From Punica granatum (taxonomy: Eukaryota > Streptophyta > Magnoliopsida > Myrtales > Lythraceae), in assembly GCF_007655135.1 (NCBI RefSeq), contig NC_045129.1, positions 13,020,001-13,084,000 on the forward strand: DNA of 64,000 nt, written 5' to 3'. The translations under genes and the position numbers were made by a program. Each line of letters opens with the position of its first letter. Position 1 is the first letter of the stretch. Shown here piece by piece: positions 1 through 9,925 of the stretch. Under the pieces are notes generated by a model, which made no database searches, was not told where the DNA came from, and was given only the letters and a program-made list of their open reading frames with translations.

Positions 1-1400
1 ATCAAGCTCTAAGTTTCATTATGTTTTATTTTATTTCATTTTATTTTTCTCTGCAGGTGCATAAAACGCACTTGTTAACTTGGATCTTGCGCATTTTGAT
101 CCCGTGATTGAAAGGACTTTCTGAAGACGCCAACGAGAGAGCGCGCATAACCAAACAATAGCCATGGCAGAGATCGAGTTGAATGAGCAGAATGGCCCGG
201 AAGAACGGGCTGAGCAATCCAGACCCATGAGTTACTATTTCGTTCCACGCATTGAGGCCGGTCGATCGAGTATTCAAGCGCCGGTAATCGAGGCGGATAA
301 CTTTGAGATCGACCGATGTCTTATTGAGATCATCCAGAAATCCATTGTGTTCAGTGGTTTACTGAACGATGATCCCATTATACACCTGCATAAGTTCGTG
401 GAAATATGCGATACGGTTAGGTAGGACGGCGTATCCTCAGATGCGGTCTGGCTGAGGCTTTTTACATTCTCCCCGAAGGATAGGGCCAAAGCTTGGCTTT
501 ATTCCATGCCGGCTGGGTCAATTACCATATGTACTCAATTCGAAAAAAAGTTTATGGCCAAGTACTTCCCACCACCATTGGCAATAAAGATGAGGAAAGA
601 CATCATAAACTTCACACCACACTAGTTCGAGTCATTGGCAGAAGCATGGGAGAGGTTCAAACAATTGCAGAGAAGACGTGCTAGGACGGTCTTCCCCGGT
701 GGATGAAGTTGCATTCATTCTATTACGGCCTAATAGAGCACAGTCGTATCACTCCTGATGCAGCGACAGGAGGCGATTTGATGAGTAAGACAGTCAATGA
801 AGCATATGAGCTCTTGGAGCAGATGACTCAGGACAACTATCAATGCCCGTCTGAGACAATGAACCTGACAAGTGAAGCTACTGTACGCGAGCTTGATGTG
901 ATGGCATCACTTCATGCATAATTAGCAGTATTGAACAAGAAATGCGATGCTTTGAACATTAAAGCCATCCAAGTTATACCTTTGATCGAGAACAGTGGAG
1001 AGGAGTATCTGACCGAGCAATGTACGATGAACATGGAAGCAGCAAATTATCATATTGGCAATCAAAGGAATAACCAGTTTGCCCACATCTATAATTCCCA
1101 GTTGGAAGGATCACCCGAACTTCTCATGGAGCAACAAGCAAAGCAGGACTCTCAGGAGCAGGAGCGAGTCAAGTACCCGAATTTGCAACACAACCTTGAG
1201 TTTCGGCTCCTGATAAGAAGCCTGACTTTGACGAGGTCATGATGCAGTATGCTGCAAAAATTGATGCACTCATTAGAACTCAGAACAGTTGCATTCAGAG
1301 TCAAGCAGCATCACTCAAGGCGTTGGAACTTAGAGTGGGTCAAATTGAAGGAGCGACGAATGACAGACCGCAATGGATGTCACCGATGGATGTCGCCGAG
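1..1400 (+). pseudogene. Degenerate Ty3/gypsy gag fragment
   Basis: From the ATG at 164 the translation resembles the retrotransposon gag domain of plant gypsy elements, the capsid part of the particle. Recognisable stretches are KDRAKAWLYSMPAGSI (about 475-520), LAEAWERFKQLQRRR (about 635-680) and MSKTVNEAYELLEQM (about 781-825), followed by a glutamine-rich segment up to about 1240. These lie in different frames separated by stops (for example at 422 and 682), so the copy is dead. No LTR, protease or reverse transcriptase is seen beside it, and the sequence runs off the left edge of the window. It does not resemble the gag of the large element at 31.5-49.6 kb, so it is a separate, older insertion of a different lineage. 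The weakest point is its exact limits. Confidence 0.7.
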
Positions 1401-1920
1401 TAGGGATGACAATGGGTTTGTGTGAGCGGGTTTTTCACCTGCCTGAAATCCTGGTAGGTAATTAAAGGTTTTGTTTATTGAACCGTGGAACGGGTTTGGT
1501 ATAATTAGAAGTTAAAATCCGATTGAGAAGGGTTCAAGATTTTGTTTTAGAACCCATCCCAAACCTGTTAAGAGTGAAATTACTAAATTATCATATTGAC
1601 TAAATTATTTTACTGAATTTTGGTTTGTCTTCTTTATTATAGTTGCTGGAGAATAGGTCGCTTTGATGCATCGGAAGAAGATGTGGAGGAAGATTTAGAG
1701 ATTTCGAATACCTAAGGTGTTTTGATATTTGATCAAAATAGTTTTCTCTTTATATTTAATAATTGAATCCTTCTTGTTACCTTGGAAAAATTGTGCAAAT
1801 ATGACGTTATGATAAGTCTATAGAAAGAGTTTCCTTCAAAATATCAACTGATTTGGGAAGAGTTTGAAATCGACTTTTCTTGATGCATTTGGATATGGGA
1901 GGGACCTGACCATCCCAACC
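1401..1920. other. Intergenic, no gene seen
   Basis: Non-coding by eye. It opens with TAGGGATGACAATGGG at 1402, which resembles the end of many plant hAT-type repeats, but I could not find a matching opposite end. The rest is AT-rich with no sustained reading frame. Confidence 0.4.
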
Positions 1921-1929
1921 CTCCCAGTG

Positions 1930-2110
1930 GAGAGATTATTGGGTGATCCTACCTCGCCACATGACATGAGGAAGAACCAATTAAATTGCAATTAACTAAA
2001 TAATAAGTGCTAATCACTCGATTAATTGTGGTAAGCCTTCTTAATTGAAGCAATTTTATTGGTTCTTCCTCACCACATCATTATGAGGTAGGATCATTCA
2101 AAATTTTCTC
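1930..2110. mobile_element. Fold-back MITE, 9-bp TSD (Mutator-like)
   Basis: The two ends are long imperfect inverted repeats: GATCCTACCTC...GAGGAAGAACCAAT on the left (about 1945-1990) reappears as its reverse complement on the right (about 2052-2098). The element starts GAGAGATT and ends AATTTTCTC. It is flanked by identical CTCCCAGTG at 1921-1929 and 2111-2119; the match can be read as 10 bp if the preceding C is included. A 9-bp target duplication with long terminal inverted repeats is typical of Mutator-like MITEs. It has no coding capacity and would need a transposase supplied in trans. Confidence 0.8.
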
Positions 2111-2119
2111 CTCCCAGTG

Positions 2120-2618
2120 CCAGCCCTATGGTTGATGGATGCCAGGGACAAGAAGGAGCAATATCACAGTGTCAAGATGAGGAATTAGAGAATTTAAAGA
2201 GCCATCCAAGAGGATGGAAGAGCAGAAAAATCAAAACGAGGATCCGTGGTGGCAAGTAAACGTCAGATGGTAAGTGATCCAGGAGACTCGAAGCTACGGC
2301 AAAGCTTCAAGAAAGCTGCAGCTCCCAAGGACGAAGATTTCATTGAGCAGAGGACACCGTAGCGCCCAGAAACAGGTCCAAAAATGGTGGCAAAAAATAC
2401 CTACTTAACACAAAATCAGAACCCAAAAGCTTAGGTTTATTGGGTCAGAGAACCTGGACTAATATGCAGGCTTCTCTAATACATCCAGAAAATCAATTTA
2501 CATAACTATACATCAAGCAAGCTCACCTTAACGTTTTCTTCAGCCTTTTCTGCATGTTTGTATGTTTATATATTTGCATGAGAGAGATAGAATGAGCTTG
2601 ACCTTATCGACACCCTTG
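2120..2618. other. Intergenic, 3' of the minus-strand gene
   Basis: No gene recognised. The plus strand has an AG-rich stretch that could be decayed coding sequence of a retroelement, but no domain is identifiable. It probably includes the 3' UTR of the gene ending at 2619. Confidence 0.4.
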
Positions 2619-4997
2619 CTAATGGATATCTGAGGACGAGCCATAATTATCCTTCACCATCAAGATTTCACTGCATAACTTTCGAGGCACTTGCTGCAAA
2701 TTTTTCCCTTCTTGCCATGCTTGCCCGACTGAAATTCCTGGTCCAATGTGGCGAATATATACCACAACTTCGTCATTGAAAGGATATGGATGCTTACCTG
2801 CAAGCAGAAGAAGAAGAAATTCTCATTATTGTTCATTATATCACGCAGAACTGAGTTTGTTGTTGAAATGGAGATCTTGCGATTACCAGGTTTGGGAAAG
2901 CCTTCTGGGTAATCTTGGAGATCAAAGAGCCCATCCCCAAATTCACAAGCCAAATCGCAAGGCTGCTCCGTCGACATCACTTCCTTGTGTGGTCTCACGA
3001 CAAAATACAGAGGATGGAAGGAACTGGCTAATCGAGCTAGAATCGTTTCACCTGTTCAGAGAAGCAGCAGAAAATAGAGAGAAGGAGAGCGATTTTAAGA
3101 TTTATTAATTTTACTTACAAGTTGATAACTCTATTAGATCAATAAGCTTCTTTGCTCTTTTTTATTGAATTTTGAGCACATGTTGGTGGACCATATGATC
3201 AAGCTTATAGCATCTATAGAAAAGTCAGTCAATGACATGCAATTCTCATATGAGAACTAGATTTACGTCCATAGACTTCACATAATTGATTACCAAACTG
3301 TGGCAAAAAAAAAATAATAATAAAATAAAATATATATTGTAAAAGAACAAATGTGTTTTACCTATAAGACGCCCGTATGTTTGGCCCTCCTTAGAACAAA
3401 ATATAGCCTGTTAAAGCACAAGAAGTTATAACCTACCCAGAAATTCTTAAGTAGAAGCCAAGAGAATAATGAGTGCTAGAATAAATCCATTAAAGGCGAT
3501 AAAATTTTTCACCATCTTGAAGAAATTTATCCAGGATATAGGGAAGGGTCCTGCACATCAAAGATTCAAATATCAACATCATCAAACTTAAAAGAAGAGC
3601 AAAGAAATCGAAGGAAAAATCTGCAGTAGCAGCAGCAAGTCATTCATCAGAGTTACCTCCGCTTGTTTGGCAGTAGTAATATTCGAGTGGTGTAGCCCCA
3701 GTCTCACCCGATAGCAGTTTTGATGAGCTTTTCTTAGCTAGCTTAGGATCCTCGTAACGAGTTCCAGCTATCTCCCAAGCTCTAAATATAAGCCTGCAAA
3801 TATTATGCAGCCAAATTACAGAAGAGTGTCGCTAGGGAGAGAAAAAGCATACGCACAAAGAATCAGAAAAGAATGCAAGACTGACAATGGATAGAAACCT
3901 TGGATTTAACAAGTGCAGCAACCGATGCCGCCTTTCTTCAGGGATGTCTTCAATTTTCTTCCTGAAAGTAACAGTAAGTATATTCATTGAACGGTCTTGT
4001 CTATAAACTTGACAAATATAGTCAAGCCAAAACTGACATCTAGCAGAAGAATTCGCATAAAAAACAACATAAGAAGAAGAACCATGGGAGAAATTTATTG
4101 ATCTTCTTTCAATTCGTGGCCGATAAAAGATGCGATGCATCAGCATTATCGTAAACAGATTATTCTTGCAGCATAAATCCTCATTCAATCAGAATGAATG
4201 CTTAATCACTGTGTTATTCTCTTATAGATGACTTTGAAGATAAACTGTGCACCATAGAGGATTTCGTAAGCAGCTATAAACACGACCCATCAAGATTTGT
4301 CGAGGCATGGATCGTCCCGAATTCATCAATAACTTTGACAGAGCTCAAAAAATCAGACATTTAAGTCCGTCAATCGATTAAAATAATTTGTTCCGTCTGT
4401 ATATATTAACTGATTGAATTGCAGCAGACCAATGAAAATGTTGTTAAAAGTATAAATGGCACCGGCTAAGTAAGCCAGCCTCCTCACCAGAGATAAGCAG
4501 CAGGGTTATAAGAAGCAGGGTCCAGCGGAATGAGCTCCTTGGGAGGATCAAGAAAGGTGACGACATCCTGCTCGTCCAAGTAAGCTTTCTTCCCACTCGG
4601 GAGGATTTCATAAGGCTCCTCGTCCCATGGCGAAACGTATGCGCCCCCGCTTCCATTGATAGCCTTGACTGCTCCGCCGGAGAAGGGAACCGACCCACAT
4701 CCGCAGAGCTTCAGTCCTGCAGAATATGAGACTTTAAGCTAAAGAAGAAGTACCCAGCAACAGAGAAGGAGCAGAAACTCAAGAACTTGTTAATGGCGGC
4801 TGACTTGCGCTGGTGCAGGGAAGAGGGAGCAATGAGGTGGTCTGTTCACCTGGGGCTGGGGTGGAAGCAAGAAGTGGGGATTGCTGGCTGGTTTGGCGGG
4901 GAAAAGGGGCGAAGATTGGGGAAGCCGGCAGCGACGGGCGGGGACGGTCAGAAGACAGGAGGCTGCCCAACGGGCGTCCGCCGGTGAGTGCCATCAT
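2619..4997 (-). CDS. Conserved plant protein of unknown function, probable organelle targeting
   Basis: Seven exons were deduced from conserved-looking coding blocks and GT-AG sites: 4997 to 4805 (or 4787), 4716-4488, 3961-3899, 3793-3657, an exon starting at 3550, 3051-2887 and 2797-2619 (stop at 2621-2619). All phases agree except at exon 5. Readable segments include PWDEEPYEILPSGKKAYLDE, KKIEDIPEERRHRLLHLLNP, SGETGATPLEYYYCQTSGG, EQPCDLACEFGDGLFDLQDY and HPYPFNDEVVVYIRHIGPG. The N-terminus (MMALTGGRPLGSLLSSDRP, then many Ser/Pro/Arg and few acidic residues) looks like a plastid or mitochondrial transit peptide. I recognise the protein as widely conserved in plants but cannot name a function or symbol. 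Exon 5 has no in-frame donor (see findings), so this allele may be impaired or may skip that exon. The first donor is ambiguous between two sites of equal phase. Confidence 0.7.
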
Positions 4998-5067
4998 TCT
5001 TCTCTGGCCGATGCCCTCAAATGAGAGTTTGCGGCATTGGCCTTTTTCTGGATAATCCATTTCCGCC

Positions 5068-5524
5068 GGGGGAGTTTAATTTTGCAACCCTGAAGTTCAC
5101 AGATATCATGTTTTGCACCCCTAAGTTGTTGTTTATTATATTTGTGACCTTTGCTTCGGGCAGTGGTCCAACTTCGCAACACGACTCTTGCTCTCTATCA
5201 TCAACACAAAAGTACCAGTCTCCATAGCCCTGACTTATTCATCCCTTTATGTGCTATACTAAAGTCCTCAAGAGGATTAGAAGTTCTTACTTCTTAGAGT
5301 TAGAAATGGCAGGAAAGGAAATCTTTTATTCGATTATATTAACGAATAATGATCATAATCCACGGCGAAGCTAGCTGACCTTCCTGTTCAAATTTTCTGA
5401 GACATAGTGCTACATGGTATGGAAAATCAAACAACAGGTGCAAGGCTGGACATTGGGAATTCAGGGTGGTATTCAGATCCAGGATCAAACTTTAGGGTGC
5501 AAAATTTAAATTGTTTTTTCCCAT
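5068..5524. mobile_element. Possible fold-back MITE between two genes
   Basis: The left part (TTTAATTTTGCAACCCTGAAG, about 5077-5096) is approximately the reverse complement of the right part (CTTTAGGGTGCAAAATTTAAA, about 5490-5510). Both ends carry a G/C triplet (GGG...CCC). This is an inverted-repeat element of about 450 bp. I could not find a convincing target duplication, so the limits are approximate. Confidence 0.4.
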
Positions 5525-6002
5525 TTTATGATGAATTTAAAACAAAAGCCTCCTAATCTTCTTCAGCTTCAGGATTTCGAGCTCCAAATCTTTGTGGAAA
5601 GAGGGTCCTGCATGAAGAGGTTACGGCTCGAGGACTTCTGTGCTGGAACCGCGGTATCTTGACTAGTCACAGCAAGTTCGTTTTATTACCGAAGTTATGA
5701 GGTGATTTATACTTGAATATGGCTTATCAGGTCACACTGCTCTTTCTGATCGAAGATTTTTGTGTTTTCTCATGATCCAGTCATAGTTTCATCGACGCGT
5801 TGTGCTATCAAATGACCTCTAGCGGTGTAGTGTGATTGTAACAAGAGTAGATTGGTGACAGGCTGACCGCTGATATCACAAACAGGAATATAATTGATTC
5901 TTTCTTGTTTGAGAATACATAGCCAAACAGATGAATAGGCCACTTTGTTACCACCGGAAATCGGGTGTCTGCCGTGTTCATCTGTTCCAATCTCGAGGTC
6001 AT
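5525..6002. other. Intergenic / 3' flank of CSLC
   Basis: No gene seen. It lies immediately downstream of the minus-strand CSLC stop codon and likely contains its 3' UTR. Confidence 0.4.
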
Positions 6003-8284
6003 CTATCTGCTCTCCATCAGACCAAGACCCACTACAAGGAATGCTATTCCCTGGAACATTAGTACACAGAAATGGACTCTTCGTCCCGATAACAGACACC
6101 TGACTGCAGCAGTCAATAAGAAGAAAGCCATCACGAGCTCCTTCTTGTAAATCTTGTTCTCTTTCTTCTTCGGCTCGTCATTCTGATTGATCTCCTTCAC
6201 TTTCTTTGCAGCCTTCAGTTCTCTTTCTTCAGCGGCTGATAGGTCGTCCTCCGTTGATCGGCCGGCTTTCTTGGTGACCACCCACTCGTAAGAGTTCCCG
6301 AGCTGGAAAAGGCCCGAAACCACTGCTCCAAATTTCGTCATGGACATTGTGTTCTCGAACAGAAGGTATGGGACTGCAAACGGGAAGGATCTCGGAGTTG
6401 GGAACACGTTCAAGAATGCGATCAGTAAGGGCGCATAACAGATTAGCCAAACGGGGACCTCTGCTTCGGGGATGAACATTGCCAGAGGGAGGAATATGCA
6501 AGTGAATGTGAACGTATAGAACGGAAGTACCAGCTTCCGGAGAAGGAAGAATAAGATTATGAGGTTGGCCTTCTTCCAGATCGGGATCTGCAATTAAACA
6601 GGAATGCAATGTGTTTGTGGTCAGTCGCGTACGACTGAGGTTACTATAGTTATGAAGAAGACCCCAGGAAATTTTACCTTGGAGGCTCGAGTGGCTGGGA
6701 GACACAACCGGAAGAGATTTATTGGACCTGACGTAGGACTCCGGTAGCTCACAGAGGACCTGAAATCCATGTTGGAAGTTTTAATTGCAAATTTGTCATC
6801 AAATGAAACTTCAAACTCTTTTAACTAAACGCAAAGATTTTCATTCACATGAAAAGCTTTCTTCAACCAAACTCGGAAGTGGCAGAGACGACTTGATGGA
6901 AAGCTAATGTTGATCGATCGAATGATTTACAGAAGAATCAGACTGATATTGGAAATCATGTTTTACTCGAATCAGTTCCTTAAGAAAAAAAGAAGAATTG
7001 GACCTTCGCGTCATTAAGGAAGATGAACTTCCAACCATTAAGATGGGCACGGACCGAGATGTCCATATCCTCCACAGTCGTCCTCTCAAGCCATCCTCCC
7101 GATTCCTCGAGAGCTCTGATTCTCCAAACACCAGCAGTCCCATTGAAGCCGAAGAAATTGAGGAACACTCCATTGACCTGCTGCTCCACTTCGAAGTGGA
7201 AGCTCATATTTATGTTCTGAAGTCGTGTCAATAAGTTCACATCCTTATTGACAAAACCCCACCTTGCCTGAACCAAGCCGAGCTTAGGATCATCCTGAAA
7301 TTCCAAACAGAAGGATAAGAATGATCAAGATTGATCAGTTTCATTATATTTATTTTCTCAGCCGGAAACAACCTAGTCAGAGGAAAAACTCATTGTTCCC
7401 TGCAAACAGTTACCCCAGAAAACTATATATATATGCAAATTAGGTACCTTAAAGTGGGGAATTGTTTGCTTGAGAAAGTTGGGGCTCGGTTTAAAATCGG
7501 CATCGAAGATCACAGCAAACTCATATCGCTGCACATAATCACAGTTCATTCCTGACTTGAGATTCCCGGCTTTATAACCACTTCTAACAGACCGGTGGCG
7601 ATAAACTATATTCACTCCTCTTTGGCTCCAATCAAAGACCTCCCCTTCAATAAGAGATTGTATGATCTCATCATCTGAATCATCCAAGACTTGAATGAGC
7701 AGGCGATCTTTCGGCCAGTCGAGCTGGCACACTGAAGAAATAGATTGCTCATATACCTACAAGAAGTTTGATTTCCAATCGAACTTAGATAATAGTTTTG
7801 CTAGTATATGTCCAAAATCAAGAAGCAGTAGGTTGGGGAAATGTACCTCTTTCTCATTGCACATGGGGATTTGGACAAGGACCATCGGGTAATTTTGCCA
7901 GGGACCTTTCGAGTAGTCCGATTCAAACGGGTCACCTTGAGACTGTGGCCCAATCCTCTTGACCTTTATCCAGAAGCAACCCAGACACTGCAGCAGACGA
8001 TCTGCAGAAAGGACTATGAAGAGGACTACGTAGAAGCTTAACAGAGCTTGAACAAGTGGACTGAGGCGCTCGGCTCGAAAACTCGACCACAAAACATAGA
8101 ATTTTCGGAGCCAAGCTGCAGTTCCTGAGGTTTGGTGCTCGTCCAAATCGCGCTCGCCCATACAATCCCAGCAGTTCAAGTGGGCCACTAGTTCGAGTCC
8201 CAGAAAAACCAAACCAATTGCCAGAAGTGTTGCAATGAGCCTGAGGAAGAACTTGCCTTTGCTGGACTTGCCATGATCCTCCAT
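6003..8284 (-). pseudogene. CSLC: Cellulose synthase-like C (xyloglucan glucan synthase), exon 4 deleted
   Basis: CSLC enzymes are Golgi multi-pass GT2 glycosyltransferases that polymerise the beta-1,4-glucan backbone of xyloglucan from UDP-glucose. Five exons fit: 8284-7847, 7756-7448, 7294-7004, 6759-6678 and 6587-6003. Visible are N-terminal membrane segments (FLRLIATLLAIGLVFLGLEL; ALLSFYVVLFIVLSADRLL), VLVQIPMCNEKEV, DDSDD (7684-7670), [13 protein letters not shown] and C-terminal membrane segments around [15 protein letters not shown] and [20 protein letters not shown]. Exon 4 is 82 nt instead of about 114. After CELPESY the reading frame jumps, and the coding sense resumes as GPINLFRLCLPATRASK in another frame. 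The missing 32 nt cover the QxxRW motif that binds the acceptor glucan. From there the unrepaired frame runs out of sense to a stop near 6229. The ATG at 8284 is preceded by an in-frame TGA, and about 90-100 N-terminal residues usual in the family are absent. An assembly error remains possible. Confidence 0.85.
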
Positions 8285-9719
8285 CAATCTGTTCCTCACA
8301 GAGCCTCACAAGCTGCACATCCAAGTGACTCGACAACACGACCCGGCAGTTCTTACGTGTCCTGTGTCAAAACTCATCCACAAAGATCATCTGTACTTTG
8401 CCTGTCCTTGCAAAATGAAGAAGAATATGGTCATCTATATTTGGAATATACAGATTGGACTTTCAAATGGGAGCAATAATTATTTGCTCATAATCAGGGA
8501 ATTCCCTCGAAGTGGCAACCAAGAGCGAGAACTATGGCCAAATCAATGTCACAACAAACGAAGGGAACATGCTTATAAAAATAAGAAAATAAACAAGCAG
8601 CTCTCGATGCACAAATTGCACCACAAACCGGCCTTTTCTCGGGGAAAAATGAGTTCAGTCATAATGAACTTGCTTAAAGTAGGCAGGTCGTACCAGAAAT
8701 TACCGGACTTGCGCACCGACAATCTGATTCTTGTCTTCCCCAGCATTCCACACACTCGCTTGCCAAGCTATCAAGTGCTGGAGAGGGACTGAAGAGGAGC
8801 AAGCGCGGGTTGGCCACTCTCAGTTTGCTTCAAGATGCCCAACATTAAATACTCACCCAAAGAGGCAGAAGAACACAAAAACACCCAGTTGTCATTTTTT
8901 CCTTTCCTTAATATAAATTTTTTTTTGGTCACTCAATATAAAAACTTTTTAATCGAAATTTTCTGAGCCCCACGGCTCCATAAGGTGGGTCTGGTGATGT
9001 CATTTCAACGTAGATAATCACATTCTTCCGGATTAGAGTATACTGATAATCGGGTATGTAATTCGAATCGATCCAACTATTTTCAAATATTAATGCCATC
9101 ATTTTCTACCTTTACCAAGCATGTTAAAAGCATGTGAGTCTCTGTGGTCCATCAGACATTTTTCCTCAAAGAACGAGCCCTTTATGGGCCTACCGAGCCT
9201 TTTTACAGTTCTTATGTGGAACCAATGATTGACAAATAAAATGTCAAATGAAATTATTAAAAACAATCCAAACCGAAAAGAATTACGGCGCGCAAAGTTA
9301 CCATGAAATAAAATAAAATAAAGGGAACAAAGAAAAACATCTCGAGGCCAGTTAATAAGGAATGGCCATTGGCAGCAAATGAAATAAAGGGCGTCGGTAG
9401 TCAAATATGGAATCTCATTATACCCTTTTTAATGGACTGTCTTGATTTTCTGGTGGCCTCATTGCAATAATGTATAATTGAGTTTAGGAAAGAAATCATT
9501 GAGTTGTCCAATTGCTCCTCCAACTCTCCATTACCATCAACAATATGGTGTGTGTGAAGCCTTACCCAATATGGGTCGCTATGTTGTATATACTATATAT
9601 ATAGAGAATCAACTGTGCAAAATTACACTGTAGTCTCCATAATGTGAAGATATCACATATATATCCCCCAATATTCTCCTCAAACTGTTGGGAGTACAAA
9701 GACCGACAAATTGCTATGA
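8285..9719. other. Upstream of CSLC, no gene seen
   Basis: This contains the presumed CSLC promoter and 5' leader. Open frames here (for example plus strand 8325-8792) have no recognisable domain. No missing CSLC N-terminal exon was found by eye. Confidence 0.4.
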
Positions 9720-9925
9720 TGATATTAAAATAAAGAGAGACACATTCTTCTTAAGTAGATTTGCTGGCTGCGATGCAGTAGGGACATAGCATACGAGGAG
9801 ATCTCCGCGCTACAGTCATTCTCGAATGAAGTGATAGTCTACAACAATATGTTTGCTGCGACCATACTGAACATGATTGTCAGCAAGGTAGGTTGTGTGA
9901 TGTTGTCGAAGCACGCAATGATTGG
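9720..9925 (-). pseudogene. Copia-type RNase H C-terminal relic
   Basis: Reading the minus strand from about 9895 gives TTYLADNHVQYGRSKHIVVD and then DYHFIRE, followed by two stops and RGDLLVCYVPTA. This is the characteristic end of the Ty1/copia RNase H domain, where the histidine-rich HIxVDYHFIR motif sits just before the polyprotein C-terminus. Two in-frame stops and the lack of any other pol segment show a short dead fragment. No LTR was recognised nearby. Confidence 0.75.

Noticed and set aside
1402..1620. Possible second hAT element starting TAGGGATGACAATGGG
   Set aside because: No matching right end or 8-bp duplication found.
6229..6705. 158-codon minus-strand frame
   Set aside because: This is the out-of-frame reading of CSLC exons 4-5 created by the 32-bp gap, not a separate gene.
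8325..8792. 155-codon plus-strand frame upstream of CSLC
   Set aside because: No domain, atypical composition, and opposite the promoter region.
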